Shown: one piece after another, positions 20,773-33,651 of the stretch
Layout: each line of letters begins with the position of its first letter
How positions within the stretch are numbered: position 1 is the first letter of the stretch
Assembly: GCA_029379385.1 (NCBI GenBank)
Contig: CM055605.1
Location: forward strand, 5,615,001-5,679,000
DNA length: 64,000 nucleotides
Reading direction: 5' to 3'
Origin: Quillaja saponaria
Lineage: Eukaryota; Streptophyta; Magnoliopsida; Fabales; Quillajaceae
Notes under the pieces: model-generated
Told to the model about the DNA's origin: nothing
Databases searched by the model: none
What the model saw: the letters and a program-made list of their open reading frames with translations, nothing else
Made by a program: the position numbers and the translations under genes

Positions 20773-23700
20773 TTACATGTTAACTAATATGAATTGGATT
20801 TTATGTGATAAGGTTCATAATTAAGAGACATTTTAAATGTCTTGACAAGACATATGGTAGGAGAAACCATTAGAAAAGATAGCTTTACTTCGTGAATTCG
20901 AAATGTTGAAACTGTCTAAACTTGGAGTTTGGACCATTGTCCACTTTAATAATCATATCTTTTTCTAGGAATTTTTGAATCCAGTTTTGTAAAATTTATA
21001 AAATACTAGACACATGTAACTTTATAATGGTATATCATTTGTAATTTTTAAATTTTTATATCAATACAGTTTATTATTTGAATTTGCATCAAATTCTGCA
21101 ACACGCAGGATTTTTGATAGCTTTAACCTTACCTTAGTTAATTGAACATAACTTTCTTTATGAAAAATGAAATCCGATTTCGTTTGTTGAGTTTATTAAT
21201 AGACAAGTATATCTATTTTTATTATTTAGAAACTTTTCCTAAAATCAGTTATGAACCCACTCAATTTCTTACATGAACCAAAAACAGGGTACTACGAATC
21301 CTGCCTGACCTAACCAGAGTCTAACAACTATAACTCACAACATATTTGGAACCAAGCTACAAAATGTTTCAGACAACATTTCAAAACTATAAACTACATT
21401 TTATCTTTTGAACTCTTAATTTAATTCTAACCCGAAGACAGTCAAAATACCAAATTTCTGTTACCCACGAAATCTGTCCCCTGCACCACCTTTCAAAACT
21501 CACTTAACTCTCATTTTCAACATTTTACCCACAACTAACCTTTCCTTGTTCATACCTATTACTGACTTTCATCAAATCCTCAACTCACCACATTAATCAA
21601 CCATTCTTTGTCCTTGTTTAAGAACTTTTTATTCAAATTTCAACAACAACCAACCACCCAGACTTAAATCTACAAGTTTTATTCAAAAAATTATAACTAG
21701 TTTTCATGTAGGCATTATATTAACCACCTTAAAAACATTCTCAATTTCCCTCCTCATATATATATATATATATCTCTCCAAAAAATCAACCCAATTTCCA
21801 ACCTTAACTATAAGTGCTGTTAATTTCAAATTTCCATTCACCTTTTGATTCAAACTCCTCTTATTCTTAACTATTTCACCATTCATCAAAGACTTCACAC
21901 ATAAATCTTACACTACTCACTCTAAACCTTCCATTGTTATCACTTTCAAGCTTTTAATCCTAAACTTTCATTCACATCCAACTCAACCCAACCACTAATC
22001 CATAAACTAAACCAAAATAACAACAATTAACTAAAAATAAAGCAAGGATTTTATAGAAACAAAGATTAAGTGAAGCTACCAACCAAGATGGAAGCACACG
22101 CCACTATTCAAGGGGTTATTTCCACCACCACGCTGATGTCAAGAACTGCCCACACAAGTTAGAGGTATCCCACGGCTGGAGAAGGAAGCATGTGGTTGGC
22201 GGCTGAAAGAGGAAGAGCTAAGAAACTCGGTTACAGTCAAAGCAACACTGCAACCCTGATGAAGGAGGAAGAAGAGGAATAGAAGAGTCAGGGAGTAGGG
22301 GCAACACGCACACTGTTGGAAAGAAGAGGTTTAGGCAAAACTACAAGGTAAGGAGAAAACAAGCTAATACAGAAGAAGCTATTGGTCAACAAAGGAAAGT
22401 GCAAGAAAATTCAAGAAGCTGCAAAGATACAGAAAGAAAAACACGAAAAAGGAGGAAGAAAAATGAGGGGAAAAATGAGGGGAAAAATGAGGGGAAAAAA
22501 AAAAACAAAGTCGGTAATGTGTGTGAGAAGGAAAAAAAACAAAAAGGTTAGTCAAGGTCAAAAGCTTATGTTTGTGATGTAAATAAATTCCTATTTTCTT
22601 TTGATTTGCACCTACACATTAATATATATCTAGTCTATTAAATTTTTTTTGTTTTACATTATATTAACATTTAGCTAAAGTCAAAAAAATTAAAGACCAG
22701 AGTCAAATAAACTTATGATATATTTTTATATCTATATATTAATTATTCACTCACTTGAATTTACTTAATCACTCACTTGAATTTACTTAATCACAATATT
22801 ATTTACTTTACGACTACTAATACATAAAATTTTTAACATGTATACTAAAGTTACACTAAGATATCGAATTATAGCATGTTTAACTATATTGTTATTTAAT
22901 AAAGTTGTTTATTTTACAACGTAAATTTACACATTGTCTTAAAACTCAAATTTTTTATTTTTTTATTTTTTAAGTTGTCGGGTTTTGAAGGTTATAACAA
23001 TATGCATATTTTTGTTCTAGCTTATGAGCAAGTATCTATATATATACTTATCATGAGACTTATGTAAGTCAACCTAAACTAATTATTTAATTTTCACCAA
23101 ACCAAGACTTATAGCATCCTAATATCAATATACATATTTCAATTCTAAGAACCTCTCCTTAATCCCACAATTTAACACCTACAAGCTATTAATTTAATCA
23201 TACTAACCATTTAACTATCAAACAAACCACAAACTAATTAACTACTAAACAAACCCCCTAACTACTACGTAAGTTCACGGCAAAGAGGAAGAACATTTGC
23301 ACCTAGTGACAAACGTGGAAATGCTGTGATGCCAACGAAGACAACTTGCAGCTCAGCTCCTCTTGCTTGCTGCCATGTTGAACTAAAATTCACTCAAACT
23401 CCCTACAACAAAATGGGTAAAAAAAATTGAGGGAAAACAGCTTTGTTGCTGTACAAAATAGAGGAAACGGTGGCTGCCACCAAACCAAAAAATTTCTACC
23501 TTCAACCTCTGTGCCTACTAGCCAAACACACAAAGAATTACCATATCAACCCATAAGAACTCAAGCTAACCTGTTTCACTAATCTAAGGAATTCACGATC
23601 CAAGAACAAGGCTTACCTACAGTTAACACAAGGCTGTCCAAGCAGCTTAATCACCTATCTCGGCTGGAACTTCAAGTGTTGGAGGCTGCACCAACTAAAA

Positions 23701-24100
23701 CAAAAACAAGGCAGGTGAAGGCTCATTTGATTGGTGAGAGTCAAGGAAGATTCAAGAAAGCAAAGAGTAGCAGGGCAAATGGGATGACAACCGTGAACAA
23801 GAAGGAAAAGGAAGTAAAGCTAAGTCGGTTGGCAAGGAGAAAGTAAAGCCAGGAATAAAAGAAAAACTAAGCAAATCAATAAAATCACCAAGTCAAAAGT
23901 CACTTTTTTTTTTTTTTTTTTTTTACTCACTAATACATTTTACATAAAGTGAGATCTAAGTCCAAGATAACCATGTTCCAATTCAATTATATATATAAAT
24001 AATTTATTTATAATAAAAAATTACACAATTTATTTCAATTTTGTAACGGAAATTTATATATTATATCTAAAATTTTATTTCACCACGTCAAGTTATAACA
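20773..24100 (+). mobile_element. Long solo-LTR-like repeat, 5'-truncated copy 2
   Basis: It matches 2,355-5,650 with very few differences and shares the end GTTATAACA at 24,100 and the following sequence. It lacks the first 1.3 kb of copy 1. Small local differences include a triplicated AAAATGAGGGG at about 22,462-22,500 and different A/T runs. It is non-coding. It was duplicated together with its 3' neighbour, the LUL-like fragment, and so did not insert independently. Confidence 0.7.
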
Positions 24101-24700
24101 GGAACAAAGATTTGAAGCACCAATTCTAACTCTTCTTGATTTGGATAGACGAATTTACAGATCCACTTTTGATTCATTGATAGGATTTGTTTTTCTCCCT
24201 CTTGTTTGGGTGGATAGAAAGTTTTGATTTTTTTTTTTCCACAAGAAACAAAAAAAAAACAAGAAAATTTCAATGGCACCTTCTAAAACACGTGGATTCC
24301 CGTCGTATCTTGCAGGATTAAATAGATGGGTAATACGGGAAGCAGTGGTGTGGAAAACTGCTGGAGACATGGGAGCAGGCGGAGCCATCAACCAACACCA
24401 ATGCCACAACCGGCAACCCCCAGCCTGAAATCATAGCTAAGCAGTATGTATTCGTGGCCGCCACACCTTACCTTTCACAATACCTAAACCCGAATCCTCC
24501 CTCTTATTACTAGTACTAGGTTATTATCCCTCACCGCCACCAACTATGCCCGTGCCTTATCCTCTGTCAGCTTCATTTGATCAACATCATCACCGGATGA
24601 GGTCTGGTGGTGGTTATGGATATACACAGTGGTGGTGGTGCAAAGGAGAGTGAAAGGAAATTCTATTTATTTTTTTATATGTTCTTCTATAAATTTTTAA
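24101..24700 (+). pseudogene. LOG2/LUL-like E3 ligase, N-terminal exon fragment (copy 2)
   Basis: Almost base-for-base the same as 5,651-6,230. The ATG equivalent to MGAGGA is at 24,369, the same stop follows HNRQPPA, and the next frame reads QPEIIAKQYVFVAATPY. The in-frame stop after PSYY is shared with copy 1, so the exon was already broken before duplication. No RING domain follows. Right of about 24,700 the sequence is AT-rich and then joins a DUF3082 intron fragment. Confidence 0.5.
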
Positions 24701-24767
24701 TATTTTTTTTCTATTTAAAAAAAAATTATTTATTTATTTTTTATATTAATTTTCTTTTCTATTTTGT

Positions 24768-24850
24768 TAACGTTTTAGATTCTTGCATTGTTGGTATTCA
24801 CACAATCTGCTATTCATTTCATATGATGTAGGTATGTGAAAAATCAAAAC
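24768..24850 (+). pseudogene. DUF3082-like gene, intron-2 fragment (copy 3)
   Basis: About 80 bases (TTCTTGCATTGTTGGTATTC, then ACACAATCTGCTATTCATTT) match 16,775-16,850 and 35,213-35,270, which are intron 2 of the intact gene. No exon sequence remains. It keeps the order of the second unit, in which a DUF3082 fragment is followed by the UGT 3' flank. Confidence 0.75.
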
Positions 24851-24974
24851 TGAATAAAAAATTAGTTTAATCTCAGTTAACAATCAAAACTGAATGAAAA
24901 TGATTTTAATTTGAATTAAAAATCAAAACATTCAGAAATTTGTTTACTTTTAAAACAGTATAAAGTAATTCTCT

Positions 24975-25222
24975 TTTAACAAAGTATGTGTATTTACAAA
25001 TTGATCTCCTGCTGACAAGATATTTAGAGGGTTGTGCTTCTGACGGTGGACAAGCAATTTTATGAATGTTAAGAGAGGATCGTTGGGATTTATGGTTAAC
25101 CAGCAAAGGATGAATTACAATCACAAGTGATTGAAAGATAAATGGTTTATTATTTGATATAACAATTATTGGAATTGAACAGAGAAAGGTCCTTCTGCAA
25201 CCAAGCCATGCAGTACTAATTT
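24975..25222 (-). repeat. 3' flank of the UGT pseudogene
   Basis: Copy of 16,976-17,216. It supports descent of the pseudogene and the intact UGT from one duplicated segment, not from retroposition. Confidence 0.75.
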
Positions 25223-26113
25223 TTATTTTACAAGATCATGAAGATTTTGAACAAATCTATCAACACAACCACTCATAAATTCTGGCTTCCCCAAAATTTC
25301 TTTCCACTTAGCATGGTTGTTCTTCACCTTCACACCCACCTCAGAATCAGAATCCATCACAGACTTGATGGCATTGCTCAAGCTCTCTTTTGTGAACCCA
25401 CTATTCTCTTCCCTCTTCACCTCCACTGCAACCTCCAGCTCTTCAGCTAATTGCCTAGTGTTCAGTACTTGGTCAATAATTTGTGGTACCAAAACAATCT
25501 GACAGTCACTCATCAAAGACTCCCACATTGATCCAGCCCCACAATGACTCACAAAACACCCAACTGTTGGGTGTTTCAATATCAATGGCTGCTGTACCCA
25601 ACCTCCATAAACCACTCCTCTGCCTTTAACCCTCTCTTCAAAACCCTCCGGCAGAGCCTCCTCGTTGGAAGCACATCCTCTGGGTGTTTTCAGAGAAATC
25701 AAAAATGGCAACCCAGTTAGCTCAAATCCCAATATTAACTCTTGAAATTGATCTTTCTCCAAGATGGATTCACTTCCAAATGAACAATATACAACAGACC
25801 CAGGTTCAACCCACCAAGCCACTTATCCCACTGGTCTTCTAATGGGGGTATTAATATGTTCTGCAGATAGCACTGGTCCGGTGAAAAACACAGGCTTTTT
25901 GTATTGGGCTGCCATGTATTCGCATAATTTCCCTTCCAGTTCTTCACAGGTTCTAATAGCTATGGCATCAGATTCAGACATTACCATTCTCTCATAAAAA
26001 GTGATGTTGTTTCCCATGGATATTGTGATCATCATCAGTGGTTGAATTTCATGGCCACGAAATATTACTTTGGATGATGGGTAGCCAGGTGGTAGCTGGC
26101 TTAGATCCTCCAC
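25223..26113 (-). pseudogene. UGT79-like glycosyltransferase, 5'-truncated and frameshifted
   Basis: It covers residues from about 164 (EDLSQLPPGYPSSK) to the end (QNLHDLVK) of the intact UGT with high identity. The first about 163 codons, with the catalytic His, are missing: sequence left of the match is replaced at about 26,113 by unrelated DNA with an in-frame stop. Around 25,815-25,860 there are frameshifts: the frame reading AEHINTPIRRPVG and the frame reading [13 protein letters not shown] are different, and the bridging [11 protein letters not shown] lies in a third. The PSPG box is intact and has HCGAGS rather than the HCGASS of the working copy. A functional enzyme is very unlikely. 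Confidence 0.9.
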
Positions 26114-28594
26114 ATAAAAACAGATTTATTTGCTGCACAGAAAGAAGATTTTGAGAAACTAAAACATGTAAAAAAACCAAAAGTAAAATAATTGCAAAGT
26201 GAAGTGATTTAGCGTAATATTCACTCACTTGTTTGGTAGCTCTCATTTTATCAATATGTAACTTGATTTCTGTCAATTCTTTCATTGGAAAGTCGAAATT
26301 GAAGCCAACAGATGCAAGAGAATCATAAAATCAGTTCATCCAAGCCATAAAACAATAAAATAAAATAAAAAACGATCAAGAAAGTGTCAGGCCAGAAAAA
26401 AAGAAAAAAAAAAATCAAGAAAGTGCGAAACATGTGGCAATAAATTACATTTTAAGCTGAAACAGAAACTATCAGAAACACTGATTGTAAAATAATTCAT
26501 TATATAATTAAAATGATAGCACCATTCTATTAATCAACGTCTTCAAAGTCGAGTCCAATCGGAAGCCAGCAGATGCAAGAAAAGCATGAAATCCATTCAA
26601 TGTAAGCCATAAATTAAGTTTCGAAAATCAAGGAAATGTTAGTTAAATTTGTACTCTGTTTCTTTAATCCAGCCAAGAAAAACTGAAAATTTTCCACTTT
26701 CCTCACAAACTCTCTTCAATTATCCTCATTCTCTCCCTCTGCAGAAATCAGATTTCTAGGATTTTCAACTTAATTTCGCACTAAAACATGCAAATCGTTG
26801 TACTGAATTAACCAATCAAATTTTACCAAATAACATCTAAAGAGATTAAGAAGAGTTGGCTTATATTACAGGTATAATTCTTTTTCCCCTTATTCATCTA
26901 TTATAGTTTAATTCAAAAAATAAGATCACAGTATCCTAAATTCAAATAGTAGATTTAGAAATTAAAATTAGTTATGTGACCAGTAGGCTGAAGCATTGAA
27001 TCCCCAGATATATTTGGTTATTACATGACTGTGCCAATCAAATACGAAAAAGAAATGGCAAACTTCAGCAACAGACCAGTATATTCAAGATGATTCTTTA
27101 CGGGAAGTAAGAGATGCAAATAAAAATAGAACTATTAGAAAGAAAAAAAAAAAATCTTGAATATGGTAACTATTAAAGAACATGACAAACATCACAGCAC
27201 AGTACTCCTTCAGGAAAACAGTTGTTATCTTCTGCAAGTTAGATTTTTTTTTTTTAAAATATCAAAGTTTTCAACAACAAAAAAAAAAAAAAAAAAAAAA
27301 AGTGGTAGAAGGACAAAGGTGAAAAATGGAGATTTACTTCATTCCTTTCATTAGTTGAAATTTTCGTCAACCTTTTCATAGATATTTCCTTACTATCTTT
27401 TAGTGCTCCTTCTAACCTATTAACACCCTCATTTTTGGTCTAAGAAAAATTACAAATTACAAAGGAAAATTATAAAAATAATAATAATAATTAAAAAGTG
27501 ATTGTGAAGCTGATACAAAATTCCAATCAGAAAAAAATGGAAATTAAAAATTAGAGCTAGAGAGAAAAGAAAAAAAAAACTGAATTTATTTTGTCCCTGA
27601 AAATCTTGTGATCATTCTAAGAATATATATATATATATATATAAGACTAAATTAACAAAAGAAATTCAATTTTAGAAACCACAGCTTCATAAGTATTTCT
27701 TCTTGAGATATGGATAAACTGATCTTTAAGCAGTGTAGAGGAATATAAAAAGATAAAAAGAGAGATGAATGCAAATACAACCTGAATAGCGGTCTCTGGA
27801 ATTTAATGTTCGGCGCAGAGTCGATCACACACATCTCTGCTTCAATTTATTTATTCCTCCTACATGTAGTCAGACAGTAGTACAAAACTGCTTAGTATAA
27901 CTTTATTTATAGGTAAACTAAAAGACCTTTCGAAGATAAAGGTGAAAGAGAGAGAGATTTGGGGATAGAATGGATTGAAAACAGAGAAATAGAGCCTTAC
28001 TTGTCACCAAATCGATCCGTCGCACACACACACACAACCTTTCTCTTCAACGGTCGACTCATCGACGATCCGCCTCTCTTTCCACTCGCTTAATCCGTAT
28101 CCACACCACTGCTGACCTTTAACTTCGAATTTGGATATTTGAATCGACAGTGGTGTAAACTTTTGGAAGAGAATAGATAGATCATCCACATGCTCAAATT
28201 TGAATGAGGATAGAAGAAATGAGGAGCAAAAAAGCACAAAGCGGAAGAGTACCTTACAACCTTACTTGCTCCACTCTAAGAGGGATGGGAAAAAAATAAG
28301 TCTTTGTCCTATACATCTACAGATATGGGATAACCAAAGTAGGTGGTAGCTGCATTAATGGCTACCAACCGGACAGCTTCTTCTTCTCCTTCTCTCCTTC
28401 AAACAGATTGATCTGAGAGAAAGGAAAACAAACTGAAATTCCCGATTTTACACAGAACCATTGACCCACCTCTCCCTTTTCTTTTCTCTTCTCTCGAACT
28501 TTTTTATTCCTTTCCTCTTCTTTTCGCTTCTTCTCCACGATCTATAACAGTAACCACAAATGAATATAGGCTAAAGTGAGGGAAAGGAGAAAAA
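26114..28594. other. Insertion of unknown origin replacing the UGT 5' half; exon-like traces
   Basis: About 2.5 kb with no counterpart in the other unit. On the minus strand 26,330-26,230 reads DSLASVGFNFDFPMKELTEI then KLHIDKMRATKQ and ends at a good splice donor (GTGAGTGA). At about 26,610-26,530 a similar stretch reads FHAFLASAGFRLDSTLKTLI. These look like two related exons of an unidentified gene captured on the minus strand. The segment 27,950-28,560 is C/T-rich like a 5' UTR or promoter of a lost gene. A 24-A run lies near 27,280. I cannot assemble a coding gene. Confidence 0.4.
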
Positions 28595-29545
28595 TGTTAC
28601 CTTAATTATTGTTGGTGGCCACTAATTCCTTTGCTTTTTTGTTTTTTTTTGTTTTTAATTATAATTGTCTTTTTCAATTCAATATGGATAGGCAGGATAG
28701 CAATATTAGTTATATTTAAAAAACAAAAATCTTAATTTTTATTAATTGAATTTGTCCAATAATTAGACACAACCCTTACTTACCCACTTCTAGTGAATGT
28801 TGCTAATATAGATGTGGCTGATGATAAATGAGCTTCTGTTGTGTTGTTTCTTAGACTCATGTACATGTTGGCACTCAATATTAGGAGACTGTTTGGTATC
28901 CTGAATGAGACACAGATTATTGATTAGAGCCTAATTGATTGATTGGGTATATTTAGATGTCTCAGACGATTGGGTCCAATATTAGAGGCAATATAAAAAA
29001 TTTGTCTAATCCCTGCAAGTTTATTTTTAATAACTTGTGATTTTTTTTGTGGTATGTAAGAGTAAAATGTCATATATATCCTTAGTCGTTTAAAATAACA
29101 ATAGTTCTCCCTTGACTCTCACATTATCTCCTTGACTCATCACTCCATTCAACTATTTTATTTTCATGTAATTGATTATATTATAATTATTATACATTAT
29201 GAGTTAATTTTAATTTTATAATATAATATATTGAAAAAAAAATTGATTTATGCAATTTGTATACCAAATATTCTAATTTATACATATCTTCAATGATAAT
29301 TTCACTTCAAAATTAACTTATGCAATCAACATATCAGATATATATTTAACATATACTCATTTTGCATATCAAACATATATCTTACTTATGTTAATCTGAC
29401 TTTTACCATTAAACTTATGCAATCTAACTTATAGGTCAATTTAACTTTTGTAATCTGTATATCAAATAGACTCTAACTTAATTTCTTATATAATCACATA
29501 ACGAATTTTATTCACTCATTATATCATATGGATTGCCACATCTTA
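28595..29545. repeat. Tandem-unit upstream flank, second copy
   Basis: It matches 19,628-20,410 in order, with more divergence in the last 300 bases. It marks the right end of the duplicated array. Beyond it no further array sequence is seen. Confidence 0.75.
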
Positions 29546-32037
29546 TTCATTATTTTTCAATTAAATTAATTTGAACCAAATGTGAAAGTAGAAATATAAC
29601 TGACCAAATTTTAAAATTTGAAAAAAAAAATCTAATTACAATGTTTTGAAATATATAAAATCAAATTTAAATCTGAACTACATTATAAGAACCAATAGTC
29701 ACTTATTTTGACAAATAAAAAATATATTTATTTATTTTTCATTTTATTTATTTGATATTTTAATGTTTTTTGGCATTTATTTTTTATTTAATTTATTTAA
29801 TTATATATATATATATATATGATCTATTTTTTCTTTCAATAATCTGAATTTTAAGATTTCTTAGCTGAATCTCTATCCATCTTTTGTCACCCAAATCTCT
29901 ATTCATCATTGCCAGTTTGCCACTGAGCAGTGACTATTCATTTATTAAATGTTGATAAATCGTATAACAAAATAAGTATATCATAAAAAGATGATATAAA
30001 TTATGTGTTTATATTCTTTATAAGAATATAATTTATTTTTATGATATGAACTCCTTGTCAACATTCAATCCATCCGAAGAGATTGTCCTTGTGGTTAAGA
30101 AAATATACTTCTTTCTTTGACTTTCTAGTTAAAAAATAAATTTCTTACAAATTCTTAGTTTCAACGTAGATGGTATTTTTAGAAAGTTATTTGTTGTGTC
30201 TACGGTCTCACCTTTTTTCTTTTCTTTTCTTTTTTTTATTTTTTATTATGGCCTTTTAACTTTAGGCTTTAATCTCTTTTTGTCGAAACATTTTTATAAC
30301 CCAAACAGAAAATATAAATGAATAATTTTTTTTTTTGATAATTTATACACAAATCTGCTACTTCACAGTTTTTGGACATATCCAAATTACATACACACAC
30401 AAAATTGCGGCAAGGTGAAGACCATAATACCTGCCTCGCCTCCAATCCAAACATACTTTAGTTGAGTACAATAAGCATTTAATTTGGTAATTATAATTGA
30501 TAAGTTTTTTTTTTTTTTTTTTATAATATTGATAACCAAGAATATATGCAATTAATAGACTTATAAATTTTAATGTTTACAATTAACTTATAAAAAATGT
30601 GCCAATGCAATTAGTTTTGTTTGAATTGTTTTCTTTATTTTTTTTTTATAAAAAAATTATTATAATTAAAATAATTTTATCGTAAACAAAAACTCACAAT
30701 TAATATTTCATATATTGTAAATCAATATACTATCAAATATTCCACTAAAATATAAATTAAAAATAAAAAGAGAGTACCTAATGCACCTTCAAGTAGAATC
30801 TGCTTTCTAGAGGTAGTGATAACAAAATTTTAAATGAAACTAACGTTACATGGTAGTAAGCTATGTAGTGGGAGATGAAGAATAAAAGGGTAATAGAAGA
30901 GTTGGAATATGAAAAATAGAAATTAGGAGAATTTGTGAAAATCAAAAGATTTTAAATTTTAACAAAAAAAAAATGACAAATAAATAATTGATGAAAATAT
31001 TGAATGAGCATGAATTTAAACATTAAAGTTATCATATTAATTAAAATATTAAGATTTTTGAAAAATGAAAAGTAAGGAAAATTTTAAATAGTTGAATATA
31101 GATTATGAATTTTAATAAATAAATAATATTTAGAGTAAATTATATTTTTCTCCATCAAGATTTAGAGAAATGACACTAATATCTAACATTTGGGACAAAT
31201 GACAATCTCAGTCTGATTCATACTTAAACTATCATAATCTTATAATTTGTTGATATAATATTTTGTATTCTATCTTTTTATAAATTTTAAAACATAAATT
31301 TGAAAAAAAAAAGATATTAATAAAAGTTACATATTATATCTAAAATAACATTAAGTTAAGGTAAAAATGGTTTTTTTTTTTTTTACAACTTAGCTCCCTT
31401 ATTTTATATTTTCTATAAAGGAATTTCGGAATTTTTTTTGTGAAAATATAATAATTTTTTATGTTTCACGTAAAATAAAACTTTTGCAACGTTTTTTAGA
31501 TAATAAAAAATAATCACAATTTGTCAATCAATCATGATATTCACTTATATCAAGTTTATTTATTTATTTTTTTTGTTCTATCTCTATGAATAACATACTA
31601 CTAAAATAGATAAAAAAAAAAAAAAAGGATCAAACTATGAGATAAATTGATGAGGATAATTGATAAATTATTTTTCAAAATCTCAACTATTTGTGATATT
31701 CATAATGATGAGTAGCCTTTGAAGCTATATATGAGCTCAAACGAGTAAAATATTAGATCCACATTAAAATTTGAAGCTTTTCACTATAGTGAAATTTATT
31801 ACATATAGTAATGCTTGCTTACATATTGGATTGTAATACAGAGTTGCAGCTAGCATGCCAAGAGGTAAACAGCATGTATAGAAACTCAAAGCAGAAAGCA
31901 GTCCAAGGCAGCCATTGACAACAATGAAAAGCTTGAGTGAGTTTTAAATTGAAGAAGTACAAGGGTTCAAGGATTTAGGATTTTCATTTGAGAAAGAAGC
32001 CTCAGACCCAAGTGTTATATATAAACATACTTTCCAG
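29546..32037. other. AT-rich gene-free region
   Basis: No supported coding region on either strand. There are scattered A and T homopolymers and a TA run at about 29,803-29,820. The 61-codon ORF at 30,269-30,454 (minus) has no recognisable feature. Confidence 0.6.
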
Positions 32038-32236
32038 GTTTGCAAGGGAAAACCAGGATGAGGCAGATGAAGACAAGGCAGTGAGAAGACCTTTTCTTTC
32101 TGATGAATGGCTGGTGCAAACTTGTGCTCCTCCAGTTCCAAATTGGGTATCAAAGAGATTTGCAGAGGATGTGAAAGCACAAATCATGTTGTGGGCTAGA
32201 AGAACTGTGGCATCTAATGTGCACCAGGAATGCTGA
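32038..32236 (+). CDS. Possible 3' exon of a small unidentified plant protein
   Basis: After a good splice acceptor (TACTTTCCAG, ending at 32,037) an open frame reads FARENQDEADEDKAVRRPFL, then SDEWLVQTCAPPVPNWVSKR and FAEDVKAQIMLWARRTVASN, ending VHQEC and a TGA at 32,234. The composition (acidic start, Trp-rich middle, amphipathic end) looks like real protein, unlike the surrounding noise. I do not recognise the family. The upstream exon or exons were not found. A continuous ORF from an ATG at 31,988 exists, but its first 16 residues look like intron. It could also be a pseudogene remnant. Confidence 0.4.
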
Positions 32237-33651
32237 AGAAATCATTGACAATCATAATTCCTCCTTTATGCATAAATAGTACCAGTATCAAACATTCTAT
32301 TCAGAGCTAAAAGTGTCACTTACAGTTTAGGATTTATATATTGCAAATGCTTTAAATATTGATTCAGTTTCCAGGTGATATGTGCTTTGTAAGACCTACC
32401 TATATAACAATGGTAATAATAAGTATCAACCTCTTTTCTTTAAACTTAATTGATTAACTAAATAGTAAATTAATTTCACCTTATCCACTTTGTTTTATTT
32501 AGGTTCATCTTGTTTACCATTGTTTCAAAATGTATATTTTGTCGAACATTTACATTTTTTTATAAAAATTATTTTGCCTCATTTGAGTGTTTAAAGAGAT
32601 AAAAATCTCAAACATTGAGACAAACTAAAGAAGATAACAAAAATGAGAGAAAATTAATTGATTTTTTGGAAGTTGATGGAAAATGACAAAAGAATATATA
32701 GTATTACATAATTGTAGGATTACACTATTAAAATATTTTATTTAGATATTAGTAGATATTTAATAGAAAAGATAAACTTATATTAGTCCATACAAGTAAA
32801 ATCATTTCCTTTCAAATCTTTCCAATTTAAAATAAGTTTTGAAGAGACTTAGAGTATCCATTCATCTCCTCTCATTCATTAAAAAAAAAAGGAACTAAAC
32901 TACACTTTTAGTTCTTATAATTTGATTGAATATTCAGTTTCATTCATATATTTTAAAAAGGTCTAAATGTCATCTTGAGTTTCGAAAATCACACAATATG
33001 TTCTGTGTCGTTATTTTTTGTTAGATTTGACATAATAGGAGATAACATATCAAACAATAATCATGACACGTGAATAAGTCATGTAAGATATTGTTTATTA
33101 TGTCACTTGTCATTAAGTTAGATTTGACAGTAAAAATTATATTGTGTAATTTTCGAAACAAAAATAATAACATTTTAATTTTTAAAATATAGGGGCATAA
33201 TTGAATACGGTCAACCAAGAGAGATTAAGTGTAATTAAGAAAGAAAAAGCATACAATTAGATTCTCTCTCTTTTTTCCCTCGTTACATTTTCCTCGATCC
33301 AAATAACCATAATGTAAATGAACACTCTTCCATATGAAATTTAATCTTTAATATGCACATCAAACTTATCATAATTACATCTATATTTTTCTTAAAGCTA
33401 CTTTTTCTTCTTAGAAAAAAAAGAAGAAAAGAAAAATCATTTCATACATAAAAGGAAAAAAGATAAAATAAATATATCAAAAATCAATTCCCACCAAAAT
33501 CCAACCAAAAAGAGATATTTATATAAAAATCTTCCATTTCAGAAGAAGCAGAAAAACCGGATAGATACCACAGAATCACTGAATTCAAATAAGTGGTAAG
33601 AAGAAAGAGTCACAACCATATCTTCTTTTCTTTGCCTCCTTAAAAACTCAA
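32237..33651. other. Intergenic region upstream of the DUF3082-like gene
   Basis: AT-rich, with no supported gene. The last 150 bases before 33,652 are the likely promoter and 5' leader of the plus-strand gene. Confidence 0.5.
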
